This document shows positions 16,511 through 23,734 of a stretch of DNA of 34,313 bases, in pieces; position 1 is the stretch's first letter, and each line of letters opens with the position of its first letter. Position numbers and translations under genes: made by a program. The notes beneath the pieces were generated by a model that was not told the DNA's origin, ran no database searches, and worked only from the letters and a program-made list of their open reading frames with translations. Source of the DNA: Bacteroidota bacterium (GTDB lineage Bacteria > Bacteroidota > Bacteroidia > Bacteroidales > WCHB1-69); contig JAEZOU010000031.1 of NCBI GenBank assembly GCA_023413895.1, forward strand, positions 1-34,313, written 5' to 3'.

Positions 16511-18100
16511 TTATGCAATATATTTTTTTGCAACTTCACGGCATACTTCTTCAAGTTCTGCCATGATTTTGTCGTCCATCTTTCCACTTCTAATCTCTGC
16601 AAGTAAGTCAGCTTTAGTTTCTTGTAAAGTGTGGAGATAGTCTTGTTCAAAATTGCGAATTCTGTTCAGTGGAACATTTTGAAGAAGTGCTTTCACGCCA
16701 CAGAAGATAATAGCAATTTGGTCTTCAACTTTATATGGAGTATATTGTGGTTGTTTCAAGATTTCCACGTTGCGAGCACCTTTGTTCAAAACATTGGTGG
16801 TTGCTTGGTCAAGGTCTGAACCGAATTTGGAGAAAGATTCCAATTCACGGTATTGTGCTTGGTCAAGACGAAGTGTTCCCGCAATTTTCTTCATAGATTT
16901 GATTTGTGCGTTACCACCCACACGTGATACTGAGATACCCGTGTTGATAGCAGGTCGGATACCTGCGTTGAACAATGAGGTTTCAAGGAAAATCTGACCA
17001 TCAGTAATAGAGATTACATTGGTAGGAATGTATGCAGAAACGTCACCTGCTTGTGTTTCAATAATTGGAAGTGCGGTCAAAGAACCTCCACCTTTTACAA
17101 TTGGTTTGATAGATTCTGGAAGGTCATTCATTTGAGCAGCAATTTCATCAGATTCAATAACCTTTGCTGCGCGTTCCAACAATCTAGAGTGCAAGTAGAA
17201 AACGTCTCCTGGGTATGCTTCGCGTCCAGGTGGGCGGCGGAGCAACAAAGAAACTTCGCGGTAAGCAACTGCTTGTTTAGACAAGTCATCATAAATGATT
17301 AATGCAGGGCGTCCTGTATCGCGGAAATATTCACCAATAGCAGCGCCAGCAAATGGTGCATAGAATTGTTTTGCTGCAGGGTCAGAAGCGGTAGCTGCTA
17401 CAACAATTGTGTATGGCATAGCGCCATGTTCAGTTAATGTTTTAACGGTATTTGCAACAGAAGAGCCTTTTTGTCCGATAGCTACATAGATACAATAAAC
17501 AGGTTCTCCTTTGTCGTAAAACTCTTTTTGATTGATAATTGTATCGATAGCAATAGCTGTTTTTCCTGTTTGGCGGTCACCAATGATTAACTCACGTTGC
17601 CCGCGGCCAATAGGAATCATCGCATCGATAGCCTTAATACCTGTTTGAAGTGGCTCTTTTACAGGTTGACGGAAGATTACGCCAGGAGCTTTTCTTTCGA
17701 TAGGCATTTCATATAGAGGACCTTCAACAGCACCTTTACCATCAATAGGTTCACCTAACGTGTCAATAACGCGGCCTAATAAGCCTTCACCTACTTTGAT
17801 AGTTGCCAATCGGCCAGTTCTTCTACATACATCTCCTTCGTTTAAGTGCTTGGAGTCACCTAAAAGCACAACGCCGACATTGTCTTCCTCTAAGTTGAGG
17901 ACGATACCCGTAACATTTCCTTCTGGTTTTTCAAATTCAACCAATGCTCCTGAACGTACGTTCTGCAAACCGTAAACACGTGCAATACCGTCACCGACCA
18001 CAAGCGTGGTGCCAGTTTCTTCCATTTGAGCATCAGTATTACATTGCTGTAATTCTTTACGCAATATAGCGGTTACTTCTGATGGTTTAATTTCTGCCAT
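16511..18100 (-). CDS. atpA: F1 ATP synthase subunit alpha
   Basis: This is the 529-aa non-catalytic nucleotide-binding subunit of F1. Walker A is GDRQTGKT at 174-181. VYGLQNVRSGALVEF and the segment REAYPGDVFYLHSRLLERAA are typical, and the SVSRVGGNAQ arginine-finger region follows. Length is slightly above the usual 500-510 residues, as in other Bacteroidota. It lies between atpH (25 bp) and atpG (16 bp). The beta and epsilon subunits and the membrane F0 genes are absent from the window. Confidence 0.97.
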   Translation of the reverse strand: MAEIKPSEVTAILRKELQQCNTDAQMEETGTTLVVGDGIARVYGLQNVRSGALVEFEKPEGNVTGIVLNLEEDNVGVVLLGDSKHLNEGDVCRRTGRLATIKVGEGLLGRVIDTLGEPIDGKGAVEGPLYEMPIERKAPGVIFRQPVKEPLQTGIKAIDAMIPIGRGQRELIIGDRQTGKTAIAIDTIINQKEFYDKGEPVYCIYVAIGQKGSSVANTVKTLTEHGAMPYTIVVAATASDPAAKQFYAPFAGAAIGEYFRDTGRPALIIYDDLSKQAVAYREVSLLLRRPPGREAYPGDVFYLHSRLLERAAKVIESDEIAAQMNDLPESIKPIVKGGGSLTALPIIETQAGDVSAYIPTNVISITDGQIFLETSLFNAGIRPAINTGISVSRVGGNAQIKSMKKIAGTLRLDQAQYRELESFSKFGSDLDQATTNVLNKGARNVEILKQPQYTPYKVEDQIAIIFCGVKALLQNVPLNRIRNFEQDYLHTLQETKADLLAEIRSGKMDDKIMAELEEVCREVAKKYIA

Positions 18101-18125
18101 TGTATTTTGATTTTGTTTCTAATTC

Positions 18126-18683
18126 TTAAAAAGCTGCTTTGTATTGATTTTGCTTGAACTCATTTTTTAACTTGTTAATTCTTGACAAGATTGTTGCGTC
18201 CAACAAGAAATCATCAATGCAAATTAAAATTCCACCGATTAGGGTTGGATTAACTTTTTCGTGAAGAACAATTTGACATTGAGTCTCATTCTCTAAAAGA
18301 GTCTTTATCTCTTGGCGCATCTCATCGCTGAGGGGTTGTGCTGTGGTCAAGTACGCTTCACGAATGTTGTGTTTTTCGTAGTAGATATGGATATAATGTT
18401 CCATAATTGCTTCTAACTGAGGTTCACGGCGCTTTTGAACAATGAGTCGCAAAAAACGGTATGTTATCTCTTCCAAATGGCCTTGAAAAAGGGCTTGGAA
18501 AATCTTATCTTTCTTATCAAAATTGATAATAGGAGATTCCATAACAACTTGTAATTCATTGTTTTCCTTGTATGTGTTATACAATAAACGGACGTCGTTG
18601 TAGATGGCATCTACCTTTTGATTTTCTTCTGCAAAATCATAGAATGCTTGTGCATAGCGTTTGGCTAATCTTTTATTGCTCAT
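18126..18683 (-). CDS. atpH: F1 ATP synthase subunit delta (OSCP)
   Basis: This is a 185-aa peripheral-stalk subunit that connects the F1 head to the stator. The N-terminal helical domain opens SNKRLAKRYAQAFYDFAEEN. The middle has FLRLIVQKRREPQLEAIMEHY, and the C-terminal part contains VNPTLIGGILICIDDFLLDATILSRINKL, given here only in outline, which is the conserved family ending. It is the first gene of the run; atpF, which often precedes it, is missing. A promoter candidate sits about 42 bp upstream. Confidence 0.93.
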   Translation of the reverse strand: MSNKRLAKRYAQAFYDFAEENQKVDAIYNDVRLLYNTYKENNELQVVMESPIINFDKKDKIFQALFQGHLEEITYRFLRLIVQKRREPQLEAIMEHYIHIYYEKHNIREAYLTTAQPLSDEMRQEIKTLLENETQCQIVLHEKVNPTLIGGILICIDDFLLDATILSRINKLKNEFKQNQYKAAF

Positions 18684-18724
18684 TCTCTAAATTATTATGA
18701 TGTGCTCAAAAATTAAGTGAGGGG

Positions 18725-18732
18725 CAAAAGTA
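18725..18732 (-). promoter_or_regulatory. Candidate -7 box for atpH-atpA-atpG
   Basis: On the minus strand TACTTTTG matches TAnnTTTG about 42 bp before the atpH ATG. TTG-containing sequence lies 15 to 22 bp further upstream as a possible -33 element. An independent promoter agrees with this unit being separated from the rest of the ATP synthase genes. Confidence 0.5.
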
Positions 18733-18810
18733 TAATTTTTTTTCTTACAATAAGCAAGCTTTTTTATTTTTTTGCAGAAAAAGTACTCTTTTCTAAAATG
18801 AAGTTTTAAT

Positions 18811-18995
18811 TTTTTTTATTTGGGCGTGCCGGCGATACTTTCGCACAATTCCGCCCGCTCGCCGTCAGGCTTTCGGCTCTAATTTCGCGCCTATTTCTCG
18901 TACTACAATTTTCCTCAAAATCCAATTACTAGATTTCCCAATCTTAATCCCATGTATTTAATCCGGCGCTCATATCCGCCTCAATCCTTCACGCA
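18811..18995 (+). repeat. Dispersed intergenic repeat, copy 1
   Basis: This roughly 185-bp element is noticeably richer in G and C than its surroundings. It opens with a T-run followed by atttgggcgtgccggc, continues through ccgctcgccgtc, aatttcgcgcct and ccggcgctcat, and ends in ccttcacgc. The reverse complement of 25579-25765 carries the same blocks in the same order and nearly the same spacing, with diverged filler between. It fills most of the gap between atpH and batA and has no convincing reading frame. The block order resembles dispersed non-coding repeats in other Bacteroidota genomes; I know no function for it. Confidence 0.75.
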
Positions 18996-19091
18996 AAACA
19001 TTGCGCTCTTATATGTTAGAGCAACTTTCTGTTGGTTGCGTCAAAGATATGGAATTAATTTTGATGGTTTCTAGAGATGAGATTCCCAAAG
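18996..19091. other. Spacer between the repeat and batA
   Basis: This short non-coding stretch lies past the batA stop. An imperfect inverted repeat (ttgcgctct at 19001-19009 with agagcaa at 19018-19024) followed on the minus strand by a short T-rich run could be a weak batA terminator. Nothing else is evident. Confidence 0.3.
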
Positions 19092-20102
19092 CTATGGATT
19101 GACTTTCAAAACGAAGAGTCTGAAAATAAGTTCTACCAAGAAGAGAATAACTGCTGCCAGAAGGAATGGGAAGAAAAAGTCAGATCTACTTTCATAAACA
19201 GATTCGCTGATTTTTGTTTTTTCCATTGAGTCAATCTCTTGGTAAATTGTGCGCAGTTTCTCTTTGTTTGTTGCTCTGAAATAGGTTCCCCCCGTGGTTT
19301 CTGCAATGTGATTTAGTAGTTTTTCATCAATTTCAGTTTGTACCAATTGTGGACCATATGGTGTAGGAATTGGTGCTTGACCGTATGAGCCACAGCCGAT
19401 GGTGTAAACTTTGATTTTGAAGTTTTTGGCCATTTCAGCAGCAGCATACGGATCTATGTAGCCACTATTGTTTACGCCGTCCGAAAGTAAAATCACCACT
19501 TTACTTTTCGCTTCACTTTCGCGTAAGCGGTTAATGGCGGTTCCTAAGCCATCTCCAATGGCGGTCGAGTTTTCTAAGTTGTTGAAATCTATTGTTTTGA
19601 GCATTCCCGATAGCGTTTTGTGGTCGCTAGTAACAGGGCAGATGGTATAGGCTTCTTCTCCGTAAACAACAATGCCAATGCGGTCGTTCTGGCGCGTGCT
19701 GACAAACTCTTCTGCTACCGATTTGCAAGCTTCTAAACGGTTGGGCTTGAAGTCCATTGTGCGCATACTAGCGGAGATGTCAAGCGCTAAGACAATGTCG
19801 ATTCCTTCCGTTTCAACGTTGCGTGTGCTGAAATGTGATTGTGGACGTGCGAGCGCAACTACTACGAGAAGGAAAATGAGAATTCGTAATGTGTTCGGAA
19901 GCCAAAGTAGGCGTTGTCGCCACGATTTTGGAGCGTTTTCTAATGATGTAGTTGTAGGTAGGATTAGGTCAGCCTGCATTCTATGGCGTTTCCACAGATG
20001 CCACCCGATAATTGGAATCAGAAGTAGCAGAAGTAGAAAGCAATAAGGATTTGCAAATTCAATATCTTTTAAAAAAGGAATTATAGCGACAAGAAGTTTC
20101 AT
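19092..20102 (-). CDS. batA: BatA: von Willebrand factor A-domain membrane protein
   Basis: This is a 336-aa BatA-type protein. Membrane helices lie near 18-35, 70-86 and 308-330, with a periplasm- or cytoplasm-facing vWA domain between. The metal-ion site is intact: DISAS at 108-112, Thr180 in NSTAIGDGL, and Asp208 in LLSDGVNN. In Bacteroidota bat genes usually form a cluster with a MoxR AAA ATPase, a DUF58 protein and BatB-E, and have been linked to aerotolerance and stress. Here only the upstream companion gene is present, 5 bp away, so this is a reduced cluster. A T-rich non-coding gap and a repeat follow instead of batB. Confidence 0.9.
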   Translation of the reverse strand: MKLLVAIIPFLKDIEFANPYCFLLLLLLIPIIGWHLWKRHRMQADLILPTTTSLENAPKSWRQRLLWLPNTLRILIFLLVVVALARPQSHFSTRNVETEGIDIVLALDISASMRTMDFKPNRLEACKSVAEEFVSTRQNDRIGIVVYGEEAYTICPVTSDHKTLSGMLKTIDFNNLENSTAIGDGLGTAINRLRESEAKSKVVILLSDGVNNSGYIDPYAAAEMAKNFKIKVYTIGCGSYGQAPIPTPYGPQLVQTEIDEKLLNHIAETTGGTYFRATNKEKLRTIYQEIDSMEKTKISESVYESRSDFFFPFLLAAVILFLVELIFRLFVLKVNP

Positions 20103-20107
20103 TTTCT

Positions 20108-21088
20108 CTATTTTTTCACATTGTTAATGTTAGTGTCGTTTTGTTCGGCGGTTTGTTCTACAAACTCTTTGCAGCATTTGTAGGTGTAGTTGTGGTCATC
20201 GGGCAGTGGATCCCATTTTGCAAATTTAACGAGGTCGGCCGTGTGGAACGATTTTTTAAGCATCTCAATATGCTCTTGGGGAATAGGTAGTTGAGAAAGT
20301 TCTTCGATAATTTCGTTAGAAACCATCTCTTTGGCGTTTATATTCCAGCGTCCTTCGATATAAACTCTCACAATATCAGTTAGTTCAGAATAATAATCTT
20401 TTACTTTACCTTGTTCCCAAAGTTTTTTCTTACGCAGATGTTCTAATGCGCGTAGTGCTGTAATGTGTGGCTTAACTTTCGGTTTGGCTGGCTTTGCAGA
20501 TGTTACTTTCGGACGCTGTTTGTGCTTCTTTACCATCTGATAAATCAGGTAGGCAATGAGGGCAATAACGAGTATAATAATGATAATGTATGGAAGATAT
20601 TCTCTGACATAAATCCAAAATTCATGCCACCCGATAGGAGTTTCGGTAATTGGCTTTATATCTTTAAATTCGGCTGTCGTATCTACTGGAAGAGTAGTTA
20701 GGTCGAATTGAAGTAGGTCAGTTTGTGCTAATAATTGTGAATCGGCAGATAAAATAGCCAATTGAGGGAAATAGTAGTGCCCAGAGTCGAAAGCAATGAT
20801 GGTAATATCTTGCTTGTATATATCTTGTGATTTTTTAGATGAGGTGTCGATGGGAGAGTTAGAAATCCAGTCGTAGGGAAGTTGATTTGCCTCAAAGATC
20901 TCTTGATTCAATTGTGGAATTTCTACGGGTTCACCTTTGGGAGCAGCAACTTCTAAATGGATTGTAATGTAATCACCGATAAGGTATTGCGTTGAGTCAA
21001 GGAATGCTTTAGCAGAGTAGTTTTGCGCTGCTATCGTCAGTGGAATGAGTGCGATAATAATAAGAAGTGTACGTATTAATTGTTTCAT
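20108..21088 (-). CDS. Bat-cluster membrane protein, BatD-like N-terminus
   Basis: This 326-aa protein has a signal peptide (about 1-21, cleaved near IAAQ) and an Ig-like periplasmic domain recalling part of BatD (FLDSTQYLIGDYITIHLEV). One membrane helix lies near 165-190, with a cytoplasmic tail rich in charged helices (ITALRALEHLRKKKLWEQGK, DIVRVYIEGRW). Proteins of this build commonly precede batA in Bacteroidota. It ends 5 bp before batA, so the two are cotranscribed and presumably form one membrane complex. It has no enzyme motif. Confidence 0.8.
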   Translation of the reverse strand: MKQLIRTLLIIIALIPLTIAAQNYSAKAFLDSTQYLIGDYITIHLEVAAPKGEPVEIPQLNQEIFEANQLPYDWISNSPIDTSSKKSQDIYKQDITIIAFDSGHYYFPQLAILSADSQLLAQTDLLQFDLTTLPVDTTAEFKDIKPITETPIGWHEFWIYVREYLPYIIIIILVIALIAYLIYQMVKKHKQRPKVTSAKPAKPKVKPHITALRALEHLRKKKLWEQGKVKDYYSELTDIVRVYIEGRWNINAKEMVSNEIIEELSQLPIPQEHIEMLKKSFHTADLVKFAKWDPLPDDHNYTYKCCKEFVEQTAEQNDTNINNVKK

Positions 21089-21113
21089 TTTTATCCAATT
21101 TTATATGAAAATA

Positions 21114-21138
21114 ATTGGCAACTTCAAGTTCTGCCAAT
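21114..21138. promoter_or_regulatory. Palindromic element upstream of the Bat pair
   Basis: The arms attggca (21114-21120) and tgccaat (21132-21138) are perfect complements, and the inner actt/aagt can extend the stem with one bulged base. It lies 26 bp before the start of the BatD-like gene and could be an operator or a 5'-leader hairpin. There is no T-run, so it is not a typical terminator. Confidence 0.35.
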
Positions 21139-21222
21139 CTCACTTAACGCAAAGAGTGTAAAAATATTATATTGATTTTATCATAAGTTGATTTTCTGCT
21201 ATTCTGTGCTCTACAAACAAAA

Positions 21223-21267
21223 AGCAGTGTGCTTTCTATTGATTACAATAATGTGAAACACACTGCT
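21223..21267 (-). terminator. Terminator downstream of nhaD
   Basis: Complementary 9-bp arms agcagtgtg (21223-21231) and cacactgct (21259-21267) enclose a 27-nt loop that can pair further. On the minus strand the stem is followed by ttttgtttg. It lies 25 bp after the nhaD stop. Confidence 0.6.
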
Positions 21268-21291
21268 ATTTAAAATTTAGGGAGAATTTTT

Positions 21292-22635
21292 CTATATCAT
21301 ATTCATTAGAATATAAACTCCAGCACCTGACAAGTATCCTAATAATGCAAATGGAGTAATTTTCTTCAAATACCAAATAAAATCGATCTTCTCCATTCCC
21401 ATTGCGGCAACGCCTGCTGCGGATCCAATAATCAAAATACTTCCACCGGTGCCTGCGCAATATGCTAAAAAGGTCCAGAAATTGTGATTAAGTGGAAAAT
21501 CGTACATTCCCATTGCTCCAGCTACCATTGGAACGTTGTCAATAACGGAAGAGAGTAGTCCGATAACGATATTAATTGCATTAAAATTATCTCCAAATGT
21601 GTTATCTAAGCCGTTAGCAAGAAGCGAAAGTTGTCCTGCAGATTGCAAAGCTCCAACTGCCAACAAAATTCCTAAGAAGAATAGAATGCTTGACATGTCA
21701 ATACGAGAAATAATATGACCTACACGCATTTCGTGATGTTTTTCTCCTGCTTTTCGGTAAAGAAGCTCATTCACAATCCAAACTACGCCCAATCCTAACA
21801 TTACTCCAACGTAGGGCTTGAGGTGAGTTAACATTTTGAATATAGGCACAAATAGTAGTGCACAGATTCCTACCCAAAACATTAGGTGGCGATGAAGTTT
21901 TGGAAGTTTACGTTGCGATTTTGCCATCAATTTTTCTTCATCATCCAAATCGCCCTTCATAAATAAGGAAACTGCCAACAACGGCACTATCATGGAGATT
22001 AAACTTGCTACAAAAGTTTGTGAGATGATATGCCCTGTAGAGATTTTATTTGCTACCCAAAGCATAATGGTGGTTACATCTCCAATAGGTGACCATGCAC
22101 CTCCAGAATTTGCTGCAATAATGACAATTCCTGCAAAGAAGAGTCTGTCACTACGTTTTTGTACTAGTTTACGGAGTAGTGCAATCATAACCAATGTTGT
22201 GGTTAAGTTGTCGAGTACTGCGGAGAGAAAAAAGGTTACAAAACCGATAATCCATAGCAACTTTACCTTATTTTTGGTGGTGATGTGGTCTGTAATTAGC
22301 GTAAATCCTTGGTGTTTATCTATTACTTCAACAATAGTCATTGCACCGATAAGGAAGAAGAGAATTTCTGCAATTTCTGCAAGATGACTTAACATTTCAG
22401 CATTGGCAATATACTCAATAAAGGGATGCGCTAATCCAGGATTGGCTGCACAAAAACTCTCGAATCCTGCCCTGAAATTTGCTGAATCGTAAATTCCTTC
22501 GCCAGCAAGGATATAGATTACCCAAAGGAGTGCGCCCAGCACCAGGGCCGTTGCGGATTTGTTAATTTTTAAAGGGTGTTCCAAGGCTATCATCAGGTAG
22601 CCAACTAGGAACACTATAATCATTAGTATAAACAT
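21292..22635 (-). CDS. nhaD: NhaD-family Na+/H+ antiporter
   Basis: This is a 447-aa polytopic inner-membrane protein of the NhaD/ion-transporter superfamily, exporting Na+ in exchange for protons. There are about twelve hydrophobic segments. Conserved membrane motifs include SAVLDNLTTTLVM (DNLTT at 142-146), NSGGAWSPIGDVTT (176-186) and, near the C-terminus, VIDNVPMVAGAMGMY. I chose the ATG at 22635; a TTG at 22659 would overlap the upstream small gene. That gene lies 13 bp upstream on the same strand, suggesting one transcript. The terminator at 21223-21267 separates it from the Bat genes. Confidence 0.92.
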   Translation of the reverse strand: MFILMIIVFLVGYLMIALEHPLKINKSATALVLGALLWVIYILAGEGIYDSANFRAGFESFCAANPGLAHPFIEYIANAEMLSHLAEIAEILFFLIGAMTIVEVIDKHQGFTLITDHITTKNKVKLLWIIGFVTFFLSAVLDNLTTTLVMIALLRKLVQKRSDRLFFAGIVIIAANSGGAWSPIGDVTTIMLWVANKISTGHIISQTFVASLISMIVPLLAVSLFMKGDLDDEEKLMAKSQRKLPKLHRHLMFWVGICALLFVPIFKMLTHLKPYVGVMLGLGVVWIVNELLYRKAGEKHHEMRVGHIISRIDMSSILFFLGILLAVGALQSAGQLSLLANGLDNTFGDNFNAINIVIGLLSSVIDNVPMVAGAMGMYDFPLNHNFWTFLAYCAGTGGSILIIGSAAGVAAMGMEKIDFIWYLKKITPFALLGYLSGAGVYILMNMI

Positions 22636-22648
22636 GATAAAAATTTTA

Positions 22649-23026
22649 CTACTTAACAAAATTTATAACAGCATGAGCATCAGTGCCTTTTAAAACTACT
22701 ACTTCAGAACATGCATGGTAATTGTGTGGAATATACTCTTGTAATTGCATGACACAAGCCGATTTGTCTGTTGCAATCCATACTTCCAAACGACAACTAG
22801 CATTCATTTCCTTAGAAATTTCACTGATTTTGTTGAAATTTTTACTTTGTACAAGAGATTGAAATTTATGTTTTCCCTCAGCATTCATATACACGTAATG
22901 CTTTTTCATTTTGGCTTGAGTTGCTTGATAAATATAATAACTGCCAAAGAATGATTTTTTCTTTACAAATCCCTCTTCTGACATATATGCAATTTTATTT
23001 TCTAAAAGTTCCATATTTTCATTCAT
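22649..23026 (-). CDS. Small hypothetical protein upstream of nhaD, 125 aa
   Basis: I do not recognise this protein. It is soluble, basic in its first half (KKKSFFGSYYIYQATQAKMKKHYVYM) and mixed alpha/beta, with cysteines near the middle and end and a hydrophobic C-terminus (VVVLKGTDAHAVINFVK). It stops 13 bp before the nhaD ATG and probably shares its transcript. A 7-bp palindrome lies about 40 bp upstream of its start. Alternative ATG starts five or fifteen codons in are possible. A regulatory or accessory role for the antiporter is only a guess from position. Confidence 0.65.
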   Translation of the reverse strand: MNENMELLENKIAYMSEEGFVKKKSFFGSYYIYQATQAKMKKHYVYMNAEGKHKFQSLVQSKNFNKISEISKEMNASCRLEVWIATDKSACVMQLQEYIPHNYHACSEVVVLKGTDAHAVINFVK

Positions 23027-23065
23027 ATCTACTGATTTTTTATAGGTTAATAATATCGTTGAAAA

Positions 23066-23084
23066 GGTAAATTATTGATTTACC
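23066..23084. promoter_or_regulatory. Palindrome upstream of the small gene and nhaD
   Basis: The perfect inverted repeat ggtaaat-tattg-atttacc sits 40 bp before the ATG of the 125-aa gene, in the position of an operator or promoter-proximal hairpin. No T-run follows on the minus strand. A GC-richer imperfect hairpin at 23093-23110 (tcccgcaaagcgga) with a T-run on its minus-strand side may terminate the gene ending at 23146. Confidence 0.35.
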
Positions 23085-23145
23085 AAAAAGAGAGTTCCCG
23101 CAAAGCGGAATTAATGAAAAAAGAAAAAGATACAGAAAATAAAAA

Positions 23146-23640
23146 TCAAGTAGTGATTTTACATAATGAAAATATGTAATAATCGATATGATGTGGAATA
23201 ATCTTTGCAATGATTGTTTTTTTCTTGCAATAATGTTTAAAGAAAGTCTGCAATTGGGAATTTACAGCGGTTATTGAGGCCTTAAAAGCGTTGATGTTAA
23301 ATTGTCTGACAGATGTTTTCTGTAATGTTTGCGTGAAATTGTTGTTTTTAGCAAAGGGTAGAGAAACAAGTGCCTCTTTGATACATATTGCCTTTTCTGA
23401 CAAGGTGCGTTTAGTGGAATAATCTTGTAATTTGCTCTCTTGTTGAGTAGGAAAATGTGATTTTTTTTGTAAATCACTTTCAGAAAATTGCAAGTTTAAT
23501 AGGAAAAAAGGTAAAAAAGGTATCAACAGAAGTAGTTTCCATTTTGGGGAATTAACTAAAGAGAACAACTTGAAACCTGCAGGTTTACAAATAATTTGTT
23601 CAATCCGAAGTTTATTTTTTTCTGTTTTCTCCTTGTACAT
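23146..23640 (-). CDS. Hypothetical single-pass membrane protein, 164 aa
   Basis: I do not recognise this protein. From the ATG complementary to 23638-23640 it has a basic N-terminus, one strong membrane segment near residues 34-52 (WKLLLLIPFLPFFLLNLQF) and a polar, Lys/Ser/Thr-rich remainder ending in a His/Ile-rich patch (AKIIPHHIDYYIFSL). Placed this way it could be a membrane-anchored periplasmic protein. A -7 box (complement of 23662-23669) lies 22 bp upstream of the start, divergent from the promoter of the metal-chaperone GTPase, which argues for a genuine gene. Low complexity and lack of a recognised domain keep confidence moderate. Confidence 0.5.
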   Translation of the reverse strand: MYKEKTEKNKLRIEQIICKPAGFKLFSLVNSPKWKLLLLIPFLPFFLLNLQFSESDLQKKSHFPTQQESKLQDYSTKRTLSEKAICIKEALVSLPFAKNNNFTQTLQKTSVRQFNINAFKASITAVNSQLQTFFKHYCKKKTIIAKIIPHHIDYYIFSLCKITT

Positions 23641-23661
23641 ATTTAATATAATATGTTTTTG

Positions 23662-23669
23662 CAAAAATA
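23662..23669 (-). promoter_or_regulatory. Candidate -7 box for the small membrane-protein gene
   Basis: TATTTTTG on the minus strand matches the Bacteroidota -7 consensus and ends about 22 bp before the ATG at 23640. It is back-to-back with the promoter at 23680-23709. Confidence 0.45.
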
Positions 23670-23679
23670 CACTTTTTTA

Positions 23680-23709
23680 TTGTTCCAATTCTAAATTTCT
23701 CTATTTTTG
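23680..23709 (+). promoter_or_regulatory. Promoter of the COG0523 GTPase gene
   Basis: A TTG at 23680-23682 and TATTTTTG at 23702-23709 are separated by 19 bp, the spacing expected of a Bacteroidota -33/-7 promoter. The -7 box lies 25 bp before the ATG at 23735 and supports that start over an in-frame upstream one at 23570. Confidence 0.6.
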
Positions 23710-23734
23710 CAAAAAAATCAAAATATACAGAGAT

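Noticed and set aside
22636..22659. TTG start for nhaD overlapping the upstream gene
   Set aside because: The ATG at 22635 gives a normal first membrane helix and leaves the upstream gene free of overlap.
23570..23734. N-terminal extension of the COG0523 GTPase
   Set aside because: It overlaps the -33/-7 promoter and the divergent gene's start and lacks family similarity; the GTPase fold begins just after the ATG at 23735.
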